Shown here: positions 9,503 through 18,660 of the stretch, in pieces
Layout of the letters: each line of letters begins with the position of its first letter
Numbering within the stretch: position 1 is the stretch's first letter
NCBI RefSeq assembly: GCF_014270035.1
Contig: NZ_JACNEP010000001.1
Span: 310,001-374,000 of the forward strand
Reading direction: 5' to 3'
DNA from: Neptunicella marina
Lineage (GTDB): Bacteria; Pseudomonadota; Gammaproteobacteria; Enterobacterales; Alteromonadaceae
DNA length: 64,000 bases
Translations under genes and position numbers: made by a program
Notes under the pieces: generated by a model
What the model was told of the DNA's origin: nothing
Databases searched by the model: none
What the model saw: the letters and a program-made list of their open reading frames with translations, nothing else

Positions 9503-12376
9503 ATGCTTGAGATGGGCAGCCATATCGTTAAATTTTTAGTACTGTTCAGTTTGTACTGGGCATTTAGCAATCTAAGCCTGAACTATACGGCAACAGAAAA
9601 TGTCATTTGTTTGAACTGGGCGCCAATCGGCATCGCACTTGCCTTTCTAATTCGATTTGACATTATACTCTGGCCGGCCGTTTTTCTGGCTAGCCTGTTC
9701 AGTAACCTACAACACCTCAACGATAATATTTTATATCCGGTATTACTCGCTGTCGCAGCAACAGCACCGCTTTATTTAGTCAGCTATTTGTTACGTAAAC
9801 ATCACTTCCAACACAAACTATCGCACCTGCGTGACTTCATCTTATTTGGCAACCTGGGGGTGCTGGTATTGTCGCTGTTGTCTGCAGCACTGGGCATAAT
9901 AGTACTGACTGCATTCTCAACCAATTATGAGTTTTCCATCACAACTATCTTCAGTTGGATTCTGGGTGATATTGCAGGTGTATTGGTTTTCGCCATTCCT
10001 ATTTTAACCTTCAGTCGTGCCATGCTGACCCATTTAATGAAAGTGGATACCATACTGGCCCTGATCATCATGCTGATATTTGGCATTGACGTGTTGTGGT
10101 TTAGCCACAGTGTATACAGTCCTTTATTTATACTTGTACCGTTACTGGCTGTATTCTGGATTGCAATGCGCACAGATTTACCCAGTACGTCATTAGTGAT
10201 TTTAATGTTTTCATCACTGGCGTGGGCCTCCGGAAAATTTAACTACGGTATATTTACTAATCTACCTGAGCCACTGGTGGGCGTATGGAGTTACATTGTA
10301 GGTTTGAGTGTTATTTCACTTGTTACTGCAGTATTTTTTTCCGAATCCCGTCGTTTCGCCAATCAAATGCAATTTTCTATTAGTGCCAGTGATATCGGCA
10401 CCTGGGACTGGGATTTGACCGCAGATGAATATGAATTTAATGATACCTGGTTCACTATGCTCGGTCATACACCTCAGAGAAAGCGCCACAAAGTCGACAT
10501 TTTTGAAAAACTAATTCATCCCGATGATTTAGTCCGCTTACAACAATCGATTAATGATTATTTACAGGGCCACACACAACAGTTCAAACATACAATTCGA
10601 TTAAAACACGCAAATGGTGAGTGGCGAAAAATACTGACCACAGGCTCGATTATTGAACGTGACTTTCACGGAGATGCGGTGCGTGTTTGTGGTACCCATG
10701 TAGATGTAACCGAGGAGATTCATACCGAAGAAACCCTGAAGCTGATTAGCCGCGCCAATGATTCAGCCAAAGTTGGCTTAATGATTTTGCATAATCAAAC
10801 CGGCTACCCAATTAAATATATCAATCATGCCTTTGAGCTAATCAGTGGATATAGTAAACAGGAATTAATTGGTAAACATTATGATTTTTTTACCAAACAA
10901 GATGATTTGACCGATGAAATGGCACAGTTATTTGATGCAATCCAGAAACAAACTCCCTACCGTGCCACTTTAAAAAACTATCATAAAAACGGCTATGCTT
11001 ACTGGGCAAAAGTAATACTCGACCCGGTAAAAAATGACAATGGTCAGGTTAGTCATTTTGTTATCACCCAGCGAGATGTATCCCAGATCCATAAATCCAG
11101 ACAAGCCATCGCCGAACAAGATGAGCTACTGCGGCAATTATCCAACCAGGTACCGGGGGCAATGTATCAGTTTAAACTTGATGCTCAACTTAATCCGTCA
11201 TTTTTATATGTTAACGAAGGCATACGACAAATGTTGGGTTTTACCCCCACACAACTGCAACTGGAACCCAACTTAATCTATAACGCTTTTGCCCCCGAAG
11301 ACTTTAAACGTCTTAAAAACGACTTTTTACAGTCATACCGTTCATTAACTGAGTTACGCAGTCAGTACCGGGTGATCAAACCAAAACAGGGCTGGCGTGA
11401 AGTTCATGCCAATCCCAATAAACTTAACGATGGTAGTGTCATCTGGCACTGTTACTTAAGTGATGTTACGGAACGAAAAGGGCTGGAAGATACGTTACGT
11501 CAGGTAAATAACAAACTGGAAAATGCGCAGCAGGCAGGTCATATCGGATATTGCGCAATTAACCTGACATCGGGTGATATTGACTGTGCATCGGTGGTGC
11601 AGGAACTCTTTGCCCTACCTCAATCGCAACCGCTTTCTCTGGCTAACTGGCTGGCAGCCACACACGAGGACGATATCAATTTACTCAATCGTCAACTCAA
11701 TCTGGCCCGTGAAAAAGGAGAAATTAATCTGGAACATCGAATCGTGTATAACGACGCGAGTATTCGCTGGCTGCACCTCAGGGCTTCAAGCACAGACAAC
11801 CCGGATATTTTGGAAGGTACGTTTCAGGATATAACCGAGCGAAAAGAGCTGGAGATCAAGTTCCAGAACCAGGCACTAACCGACGAATTAACCGGTATTG
11901 CCAATCGCCGTGCTTTTATGCAGCATCTTGAGCAAGAGTGGAGCCTGTTTAAGCGCCAGATTGACTTATCAGCGTCGGTTATCATTCTTGATATCGACTT
12001 TTTCAAGAAATTTAATGACAAACATGGACATGCGACAGGGGATAAAGTGTTATGCCATGTAACCCAGTTGGTAAGCGACAATCTGCGTAAATCAGACGTA
12101 TTTGGTCGAATGGGTGGAGAGGAATTTGCCATACTGGTACGTGATGCCAGTAAGAAACAGGCAGGAAAGCTGGCGCAAAAGCTATGCACTGCAATTGAAC
12201 AAACACCGCTGATCATCACCCGCGATGTCAACCTCACCATCACTGCCAGTTTTGGTGTAGCCAGCTTTAGTAAACAGGATAAAGACAGCAGCGACGTTCT
12301 CTTTGCAGCCGATCACGCTTTATATCAGGCAAAAGATAATGGGCGTAATTGCGTCAAATTCAGTCAACAAGACTGA
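9503..12376 (+). CDS. MASE1-PAS-GGDEF diguanylate cyclase
   Basis: A large membrane-bound signalling protein. An upstream in-frame TTG at 9485 would add six residues, but GAGGAG (9487-9492) is well placed for the ATG at 9503, so I use that start (957 residues). Residues about 10-300 hold 8-10 hydrophobic helices resembling a MASE1 sensor. Several PAS/PAC units follow (ITERK/VTERK-type ends near 430, 550, 690 and 800). The C-terminal GGDEF domain starts at LTDELTGIANRRAFM and has an active GGEEF A-site, with RKSD five residues before it as a c-di-GMP inhibitory I-site. It should make c-di-GMP in response to a membrane or PAS-sensed cue of unknown nature. Confidence 0.9.
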   Translation: MLEMGSHIVKFLVLFSLYWAFSNLSLNYTATENVICLNWAPIGIALAFLIRFDIILWPAVFLASLFSNLQHLNDNILYPVLLAVAATAPLYLVSYLLRKHHFQHKLSHLRDFILFGNLGVLVLSLLSAALGIIVLTAFSTNYEFSITTIFSWILGDIAGVLVFAIPILTFSRAMLTHLMKVDTILALIIMLIFGIDVLWFSHSVYSPLFILVPLLAVFWIAMRTDLPSTSLVILMFSSLAWASGKFNYGIFTNLPEPLVGVWSYIVGLSVISLVTAVFFSESRRFANQMQFSISASDIGTWDWDLTADEYEFNDTWFTMLGHTPQRKRHKVDIFEKLIHPDDLVRLQQSINDYLQGHTQQFKHTIRLKHANGEWRKILTTGSIIERDFHGDAVRVCGTHVDVTEEIHTEETLKLISRANDSAKVGLMILHNQTGYPIKYINHAFELISGYSKQELIGKHYDFFTKQDDLTDEMAQLFDAIQKQTPYRATLKNYHKNGYAYWAKVILDPVKNDNGQVSHFVITQRDVSQIHKSRQAIAEQDELLRQLSNQVPGAMYQFKLDAQLNPSFLYVNEGIRQMLGFTPTQLQLEPNLIYNAFAPEDFKRLKNDFLQSYRSLTELRSQYRVIKPKQGWREVHANPNKLNDGSVIWHCYLSDVTERKGLEDTLRQVNNKLENAQQAGHIGYCAINLTSGDIDCASVVQELFALPQSQPLSLANWLAATHEDDINLLNRQLNLAREKGEINLEHRIVYNDASIRWLHLRASSTDNPDILEGTFQDITERKELEIKFQNQALTDELTGIANRRAFMQHLEQEWSLFKRQIDLSASVIILDIDFFKKFNDKHGHATGDKVLCHVTQLVSDNLRKSDVFGRMGGEEFAILVRDASKKQAGKLAQKLCTAIEQTPLIITRDVNLTITASFGVASFSKQDKDSSDVLFAADHALYQAKDNGRNCVKFSQQD

Positions 12377-12468
12377 ATCCAACGTGAACAGCCATGTTGT
12401 TATGTCGACAATGTCATTTTAATAACGTAACGTTAAAACTCGAATAAATATGATGGATATATATCTCT

Positions 12469-12975
12469 ATGCGTAAGTCTTACTGGAAAAGCAGTGCCTT
12501 CATTGCAGCAATGTTAAATGTGTTTTTAATCTCAGGTGTACAGGCTGATGATAGTAATATGGTCACCATTGAAAACTTTAAACACGAAAATGATGCCACG
12601 TTAGAAGTCGCCCAGTTAATGTGTTTTAAACGTCATTTGGCGCCCTACCGTGAGAAAGGCCGCCAAATTGAACCAGGTAAACATAAACTGTGGGTAAGAG
12701 CGGTTAATCTCGCCTGGGCTAACAGAACATCAGAGCTAGACCCCGTGGTAAACCGACGCCCTATTGCCGGCGCTTATGCATTAATTGAAGCAGATTTAAA
12801 ACCGGGTCAACACGTTGCAATTTATCGACTGTTTAAGGATAAGATTGCTTATGTGTGGTTACATGATTTAGATACAGGCCAACCTGCATCAAAGATTATC
12901 CCCGCTAAACTCACCAGCCCTTTCGCGTTTTCCAGCCAACGATATGATCGTCAGTGTGCCAAAGGCACGGTGTAA
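12469..12975 (+). CDS. Exported protein of unknown function
   Basis: A 168-residue protein with a clear signal peptide (charged MRKSYWK, a hydrophobic stretch, cleavage near VQA-DD at residues 26-28). The mature part of about 140 residues is soluble and beta-rich, has two Cys residues (CFKRH and RQCAKG near the end) that could form a disulfide, and suggests a small periplasmic protein. I do not recognise the family. It has its own start 92 bp after the GGDEF gene and is convergent with the transglycosylase-like lipoprotein gene, so it is probably a single-gene unit. Confidence 0.75.
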   Translation: MRKSYWKSSAFIAAMLNVFLISGVQADDSNMVTIENFKHENDATLEVAQLMCFKRHLAPYREKGRQIEPGKHKLWVRAVNLAWANRTSELDPVVNRRPIAGAYALIEADLKPGQHVAIYRLFKDKIAYVWLHDLDTGQPASKIIPAKLTSPFAFSSQRYDRQCAKGTV

Positions 12976-12988
12976 TTCAAATTTATAA

Positions 12989-13636
12989 TTAACCAAAAAA
13001 GAATCGGTACAACCAGCCATGCTGAAATTCTTCCTCGCAGCTTTTAAGTTGCGAGGAATAAGTAGAGGCCCGGGTGTTTACCTTTTTGGCAACAGCCACT
13101 AACCAGCGTTTTTTGTTATAACTCTTACGTTTATATCCGCCCCAGCCCTCGTGATAATTAAGGTACTGAGAATAGGCATCCCACTTAGATACACCATTGA
13201 TCTTATAAGTTTTGTTAATAAACCAGCCCATAAAATCCATCGCATCTTCAAAATCATTACGTGATGCCCAGTTATTATCCGTTTCGCGGATATAATCACT
13301 CCAGGTTGGTGTTTTTGCCTGAGAATAGCCATAGGCAGAACTGACCCTGCCCCAGGGGATTAAACCAAATAATATATAGTCACGCGGAGGTAAAGCGTCC
13401 GATTTAAACGAACTCTCCTGATACATCATGGCCATGGGCACATGGATAGGCACTCCCCATTTGGAACGCATATCGGCAGCGGCATCATACCAATCAGGCT
13501 TCTCGCGGAAAATTTCGCAGATATTGCTGGTGATTTTTGGCGGAGCCACAGTGCACCCCTGCAATGTGATTATTGCCAATCCAAAGAGCATACAGTTTAT
13601 GAATGATGACAATTTACGACTTTTTCCCCATTTCAT
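12989..13636 (-). CDS. Lipoprotein with lytic-transglycosylase-like (SLT) domain
   Basis: A 215-residue protein with a type II signal sequence (LQGC lipobox at residues 25-28), so it should be anchored by a lipid. MAMMYQESSFKSDA contains the Glu-Ser pair typical of the goose-lysozyme/SLT catalytic motif. GYSQAKTPTW and YLNYHEGWGGY resemble later SLT motifs. It probably cleaves peptidoglycan glycan strands, but specificity is not known. The C-terminus is rich in Lys/Arg and aromatic residues. It stands alone, convergent with the small exported-protein gene. Confidence 0.78.
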   Translation of the reverse strand: MKWGKSRKLSSFINCMLFGLAIITLQGCTVAPPKITSNICEIFREKPDWYDAAADMRSKWGVPIHVPMAMMYQESSFKSDALPPRDYILFGLIPWGRVSSAYGYSQAKTPTWSDYIRETDNNWASRNDFEDAMDFMGWFINKTYKINGVSKWDAYSQYLNYHEGWGGYKRKSYNKKRWLVAVAKKVNTRASTYSSQLKSCEEEFQHGWLYRFFFG

Positions 13637-13764
13637 AAAACTGTTCCCATTTTAATGGTAAATTTTCTAAAAATTTTTATTTTACTAAACAACAAGTTAA
13701 CTACGAAAATCACAAAATACTGTGAAAGTATAAATTTTTTATAAAAAGATTTGAACTTTCCTTT

Positions 13765-13827
13765 ATGGCTCGCGTCTTAATTAACGTATTAGTTATGTGT
13801 TTGTGTTTTCCCTGGTCGTTTAGTTAG
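13765..13827 (+). CDS. Possible 20-residue hydrophobic peptide ORF
   Basis: An ATG opens a 20-codon frame with a hydrophobic Cys/Leu/Val-rich product ending in SFS; its stop codon falls on the first bases of a strong plus-strand terminator. There is no clear ribosome-binding site. It may instead mark a non-coding small RNA. It is listed because no other plus-strand gene could use this terminator. Confidence 0.2.
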   Translation: MARVLINVLVMCLCFPWSFS

Positions 13828-13855
13828 CCTGACTTTTTAGTCAGGCTTTTTTTTT
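13826..13855 (+). terminator. Strong plus-strand intrinsic terminator with no obvious upstream gene
   Basis: AGCCTGACT and AGTCAGGCT form a perfect 9-bp stem with a TTTT loop, followed by eight T residues on the plus strand. The nearest genes on both sides are on the minus strand, and on that strand the hairpin has no U tract, so it does not terminate gshA well. Confidence 0.8.
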
Positions 13856-13866
13856 GCCTGTAAAAT

Positions 13867-15480
13867 TTAACTGGCAACTTCGTTTGGCGTTACGTCAGCA
13901 AAATAATCCAATAAAAAATCATCAAAGCTTTGAGTATCTGCAGCCTCAATATCCCGCTGCTGCTGTATTGACGTTTTAGCTAACCCTTGCAAATCTGCAA
14001 CCGAATAATGACGATATTCAGTTTGAGAGAACTGTTGCTTGTATTCTCCTGACATTTTTAAGGCTAAATGCGCATTGTCCAACTGTTGCTCTTTTAACAT
14101 GGAGAGTATTTTGGCCGACGGGCAATTTTCTGAATTAACAAATTTGCTCCATTGACGCGCCACAGCTTCACTAAAGCGTTTATGTCCGTGTTGCGCATCC
14201 AACAACGCGGCAATTTTATTAAAACCTTCAAACATACTTTTCGCCCATGCCTGCATCGATACTGATTCACCTTCTCTCAACAGTTCAAGACCCGGCTCCC
14301 GACCCCGTTCAACCACAGTACGCAGGTTTTGTTCGGTTTCCTGATATTTATCAGTGTTTAACTCTGCCGATGGTGTTAACAGACAATAAAGTAAAAATAC
14401 ATCCAGGAAATAAAACTGCTCACGTTCAATACCAATCGGGCTAAACGGGTTCACATCCAGTGCCCTGACTTCAATATAACTGACACCACGATCCGCTAAC
14501 GCGTCCGTCGGCTTTTCCAGTGAACGAGTAGGCTGTTTAGGACGAATGGGCGAATACAGTTCATTTTCGATTTGCAGTACATTGGCGTTCAGTTGCTGCC
14601 ATTGTCCATCAACTTTGCCGTTAAAGCGCGCAAAATGGCTTGATGGTGTGCGGATGGCTTTTCGCAATGAAGCAATGTAATTGTCTAACTGGTTGTAACA
14701 AATATATAAACCCGATTGCGCATCGTTGGTATAACCCAAATCACTCATGCGTAATGACGTTGCGTAAGGTAAATAAACCGTACCTTTACCCAAATGTTCA
14801 AAAGGCAGGCTTGAGTTTTTACCTTTGATAAAAGATTCACACAAGGCGGGTGATGCCCCAAACAGGTATGGGATCATCCAGCAGAAACGTCGATAATTGC
14901 GCACCATGGCAAAATAAGCGGCGGAAATACTGTCGCGGTCTGCAGTTTTCCCCTGTCCTTGCAGCCATAGTTGCCAAAATTCGTCTGACAAGGAAAAGTT
15001 AAAATGTACACCTGCTATCGCCTGCATCATGCTGCCGTAGCGATTTTTAAGTCCGCGACGATAGAGGTTTTTCATACGTCCAACGTTGGATGTGCCAAAC
15101 TCAGCCAGTGGAATTTCATCCTGATGTTTAATAAAACACGGCATGCTCATTGGCCATAACTTTTCATCACCAATATTTTCCAGCACAAATTTATGAATAT
15201 CCGTTAACTGTGCCATGGTGACATCGGGATCAGTTTCAGCGGGCGTAATAAATTCAAGTAGAGATTCTGAGAAATCGGTGGTGATCAATTCGTGGGTTAA
15301 AGCCGAACCCAATGCCTGTGGATGAGGCTGCTGCGATAAACTGCCATTTGGATTTATTCGCAAAGCTTCTCTTTCTATGCCATGTCTGATACCGGTCAGG
15401 GTTTTTGCCAGTTCCGGAGAGGAAAATAAATCGAGCTGTTGCTCGAACGTTAAATCAAAATTCGGCAAGGGATATTCCAT
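13867..15480 (-). CDS. gshA: Glutamate-cysteine ligase
   Basis: The first enzyme of glutathione synthesis: it joins L-glutamate and L-cysteine with ATP in the cytoplasm. The 537 residues match the gammaproteobacterial (E. coli type) family of about 520. GIRHGIEREALRINPNGSL near residue 30 is the conserved N-terminal glutamate/ATP-binding segment, and SYIEVRALDVNPFSPIG carries the family's central motif. It stands alone: the next gene upstream (M16 peptidase) ends 146 bp before it. A 12-bp motif 91 bp upstream of the start recurs upstream of the M16 gene. Confidence 0.97.
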   Translation of the reverse strand: MEYPLPNFDLTFEQQLDLFSSPELAKTLTGIRHGIEREALRINPNGSLSQQPHPQALGSALTHELITTDFSESLLEFITPAETDPDVTMAQLTDIHKFVLENIGDEKLWPMSMPCFIKHQDEIPLAEFGTSNVGRMKNLYRRGLKNRYGSMMQAIAGVHFNFSLSDEFWQLWLQGQGKTADRDSISAAYFAMVRNYRRFCWMIPYLFGASPALCESFIKGKNSSLPFEHLGKGTVYLPYATSLRMSDLGYTNDAQSGLYICYNQLDNYIASLRKAIRTPSSHFARFNGKVDGQWQQLNANVLQIENELYSPIRPKQPTRSLEKPTDALADRGVSYIEVRALDVNPFSPIGIEREQFYFLDVFLLYCLLTPSAELNTDKYQETEQNLRTVVERGREPGLELLREGESVSMQAWAKSMFEGFNKIAALLDAQHGHKRFSEAVARQWSKFVNSENCPSAKILSMLKEQQLDNAHLALKMSGEYKQQFSQTEYRHYSVADLQGLAKTSIQQQRDIEAADTQSFDDFLLDYFADVTPNEVAS

Positions 15481-15570
15481 TTAGTGGGGTTAAACCTGTA
15501 TGTGGGGTAAAAGCATTTGGATTCAAGATTTACCCGCACAAAAAATTTATCTCAATCTGCATCAAACAGT

Positions 15571-15582
15571 ACAAACGTACAA
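15571..15582 (-). promoter_or_regulatory. 12-bp motif upstream of gshA (copy 1)
   Basis: The minus strand reads TTGTACGTTTGT. The identical 12-mer, in the same orientation, lies at 18586-18597 before the M16 peptidase gene at almost the same distance from the start codon (91 and 89 bp). It is a candidate binding site for a shared regulator; the protein is unknown. Confidence 0.3.
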
Positions 15583-15626
15583 GTTATCCTATGTTCGCTG
15601 AGCTGTTTAATGCAGACACCCAATAA

Positions 15627-18497
15627 TTACATCGTCACGTCTAACATTTCTACAGGCCTGTCAAATTGTTGAAGTTGAGGTAACACTTTTTGTTTATCCC
15701 CTACTACCACTATTTGCATTTGAGAGGTTTGCAGTTCTTTTGCCGCCACGGCATTTAGCTCATCACGACCTATGGTTTTGATAATATTAAGTTGCTGTTC
15801 TGAAATATTTTTGTCCAGTCCATAACTTAATAACTTATAAATAAAACCAACCTTCTGTCCCGGCGTTTCAAATCGCAACGCATCATTTTGGGTATAAGCA
15901 GACTTGGTCATTGCCAATTCCTGTTCGGTCATACCTTCACTTTGATATAGATTGATTTCACCGAGCATTTCTTTCAATGCATCACCAGTATTATCAATTT
16001 TTACGCTGGAACCGGCACTGAAACGCCCTAAATATTTGCCACCACTAAAACGGCTCCAGGCACCATAGCTATATCCATGCTCTTCACGTAAGTTCATATT
16101 AATACGGCTGTTAAACATTGACCCCAGTGCAAAATTCATCATATTGGCGCGGAAATACTCGCCGGTACCATCGTAAGTTAAGCCATGTTTAAACACACGC
16201 AATACTGACTGGGCGGCCCCGGGTTTATCAACCAGATAAATTACCGGTTTTTGCATTGGCGGCATATCACCAATAGCAGGTATATCGTAATCCTCGCCTT
16301 GCCAGTTTTTAATAAAATCCAGTTTTTGCAGCAGGCTTTTCTGATCAATCGCACCAACAGCAATCAACATGCCTTTAGTTGGATTGTAATAACGTTGATA
16401 AAAGCCTTTTACTTTATCCAGCGTTAAATGGCTCAGTGATTCCAGGGTACCTTCATCTGGCAGAGCAACACGATTTTTATTGCCTAACAGCACTTCCGAT
16501 ACCGCGCGTGATGCCAATGCATCCGCACTGCTTTTCGCATGTTCAATCGATTGAATCTTTTGTTGCATGATGCGATCAAAATCCTGCTGTAAAAACGCCG
16601 GATGGAACAGTTTTTCCTGCAATAAAGTCAGCGTTTTATCCAGGTGCTTAGTTAAACTGGATACGCTGATAATGGTATTGCGCCCTGCCGCTGAAAACGA
16701 AATCGAGCTGCCAATTAATGCTAGCTGGTTAGACATTTCTTCATTGGAATAACTGGCAGTTGCTTCATTCATCAAATCCGCGGTCATAGCAGCTAACCCC
16801 GCATCTTCGCTTGATTCAAGCAAAGGACCGCCCTCGAGCACAATATTAAATGAAATGATCGGTACTTCGTCGGAATCAAATCCGGCAACCACCATGCCGT
16901 TATCGAGCTTTTGTTGCCAGAAATCAGGCACTGGTGGCAGTTTGGCCGGGCCAGCCTGTGGCTCAATACTACGGTCAAAATCATCATGAATGACCGGTGC
17001 TTTTACGTCGGTCTTAACCGTTTGCAAATCGGCTGGCAAATCACGGCTTTTCATCTCAAATGTGGCTTCATGTGCGGCAAGTTTAGCCATGCCTTTAGGC
17101 ACAATACTCAGCACTACCGCATGCTGATTTTTAATGTATTTCTGATAAACCCGCATCACATCCTGTGCCGTGACTTTGTTATATCTGTCGATATCGTATT
17201 GCGCACGATCGGGCTCGTGGGTAAAGGTTTCATTGGCAGCAAGGGTTGAAACTTTGCCACGCACACTTTGCAGTGCAAAAATTAAACCTGATTCAATTGA
17301 GGTTTTAGTACGTTTTAAATCGTCAGGTTGCACACCACGCTCTTCAAACTCAGTTAGTGTTTGCTCGACAATTTTTTGTAAATCGGACAACTGCGATACT
17401 TTGGCCGGATTTGCCAGTACTGACAATTCAAACTCACAAGCCAGTTCATCACAGGGATGCCCAGCCCAGGCGTTCACAGCCACACCTTGCTTGACCAGAT
17501 TTTTATAAAACAGGGAGGTTTTACCACCACCTAAAATATCTGCTAGTACATCCAGTGGCGCTTCGTCTTCATGGCGCGCATAAACGGTTGGGAATGTCAT
17601 ACGCAGTAATGGCAAATGCACTCTGTCTTCAAGCGTGACATAACGGGTTTCATCAAGCTTAACGGGTTGTTTGGCTGGCATGTCAACTTCTGGCCCTCGC
17701 GGAATGCTGCCAAAATATTTTTTCACCCATTGCAGTGTTTGTGATACATCAATATCACCACCAATGGTTAACACCGCATTGTTAGGACCATACCAGCGTT
17801 TAAAAAAGGCTTTTAAATCATTAACGGTGACACGATCTAAATCTTCAACATAACCAATGGTCTGCCAGGAATAAGGATGTCCCACCGGATATAACGCTTC
17901 GGCGCTGCGCTCTTCCATTAACCCATAGGGCTGGTTATCAATGCTTTGGCCACGCTCGTTTTTAACTGTAGCGCGTTGTATTTCAAACTTTTCCTGAGTG
18001 ACCGCATTTAACAAAAAGCCCATACGATCTGATTCCAGCCATAACATTTTTTCCAGCTGGTTAGAGGGTACAGTTTCGTAATAATTGGTTCTGTCTTTAT
18101 TGGTGGTGCCGTTCATGCTGCCACCCGCTTCGGTGACAATGCGCATATGCTCATCATCACCCACATGTTCAGATCCCTGAAACATCATATGTTCGTAAAA
18201 ATGTGCAAAACCTGATTTGCCCACTTCTTCGCGCGCCGAACCGACATGGTAGGTAACATCCACATGTACCATAGGATCAGATTTATCCTGATGTAAAACC
18301 AGTGTCAGGCCGTTATCCAGCTTGTATTTGCGATAAGGGATGGACACTTTTCCGGCTTCGGCTTTATGCACATTAACCAGATGGATACCGTCAGGCAAAG
18401 CCTGCTGCTGTGTAACAATCGCCTGTTTATTATCAGGCTGACAGCCCATTAAAGAAAAAATACAAACAAGGCTAAGAAGAGTTTTACGCGAATGCAT
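15627..18497 (-). CDS. M16-family zinc metallopeptidase lipoprotein (two-domain)
   Basis: This 956-residue protein begins with a lipoprotein signal (FSLMGC lipobox, Cys about 19) and consists of two tandem M16 peptidase halves. The first carries the inverted zinc motif HFYEH and the downstream KNERGQS that supplies the third ligand, so it is catalytic. The second half (from about residue 520) lacks HxxEH and is the usual inactive partner closing the chamber. Relatives are periplasmic, pitrilysin-like enzymes degrading peptides. It is monocistronic, divergent from the pseudouridine synthase gene across a 163-bp gap that holds an inverted repeat. Confidence 0.93.
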   Translation of the reverse strand: MHSRKTLLSLVCIFSLMGCQPDNKQAIVTQQQALPDGIHLVNVHKAEAGKVSIPYRKYKLDNGLTLVLHQDKSDPMVHVDVTYHVGSAREEVGKSGFAHFYEHMMFQGSEHVGDDEHMRIVTEAGGSMNGTTNKDRTNYYETVPSNQLEKMLWLESDRMGFLLNAVTQEKFEIQRATVKNERGQSIDNQPYGLMEERSAEALYPVGHPYSWQTIGYVEDLDRVTVNDLKAFFKRWYGPNNAVLTIGGDIDVSQTLQWVKKYFGSIPRGPEVDMPAKQPVKLDETRYVTLEDRVHLPLLRMTFPTVYARHEDEAPLDVLADILGGGKTSLFYKNLVKQGVAVNAWAGHPCDELACEFELSVLANPAKVSQLSDLQKIVEQTLTEFEERGVQPDDLKRTKTSIESGLIFALQSVRGKVSTLAANETFTHEPDRAQYDIDRYNKVTAQDVMRVYQKYIKNQHAVVLSIVPKGMAKLAAHEATFEMKSRDLPADLQTVKTDVKAPVIHDDFDRSIEPQAGPAKLPPVPDFWQQKLDNGMVVAGFDSDEVPIISFNIVLEGGPLLESSEDAGLAAMTADLMNEATASYSNEEMSNQLALIGSSISFSAAGRNTIISVSSLTKHLDKTLTLLQEKLFHPAFLQQDFDRIMQQKIQSIEHAKSSADALASRAVSEVLLGNKNRVALPDEGTLESLSHLTLDKVKGFYQRYYNPTKGMLIAVGAIDQKSLLQKLDFIKNWQGEDYDIPAIGDMPPMQKPVIYLVDKPGAAQSVLRVFKHGLTYDGTGEYFRANMMNFALGSMFNSRINMNLREEHGYSYGAWSRFSGGKYLGRFSAGSSVKIDNTGDALKEMLGEINLYQSEGMTEQELAMTKSAYTQNDALRFETPGQKVGFIYKLLSYGLDKNISEQQLNIIKTIGRDELNAVAAKELQTSQMQIVVVGDKQKVLPQLQQFDRPVEMLDVTM

Positions 18498-18585
18498 TTC
18501 ACCATCCTGAGTTTGAAAAACAACAAAAGGCCTAGGTTAGCACTAATCATTTGATAACCAAGCCAAAATTGCACTAATTACCCGA

Positions 18586-18597
18586 ACAAACGTACAA
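18586..18597 (-). promoter_or_regulatory. 12-bp motif upstream of the M16 peptidase gene (copy 2)
   Basis: Identical to the 12-mer before gshA (minus strand TTGTACGTTTGT), 89 bp upstream of the peptidase start. Its last bases overlap the left arm of an 8-bp inverted repeat. Confidence 0.3.
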
Positions 18598-18624
18598 TTG
18601 GCATATAAAATTGTTTCCAATTGT
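18594..18624. promoter_or_regulatory. Inverted repeat in the divergent promoter region
   Basis: ACAATTGG and CCAATTGT form a perfect 8-bp inverted repeat with a 15-bp AT-rich centre, 37 bp before the pseudouridine synthase start and 97 bp before the M16 start. The spacing suggests a dimeric operator rather than a hairpin. The binding protein is unknown. Confidence 0.3.
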
Positions 18625-18660
18625 TTAATCGGCCGCTGTGTTGGTGCGATATAGGATTGC

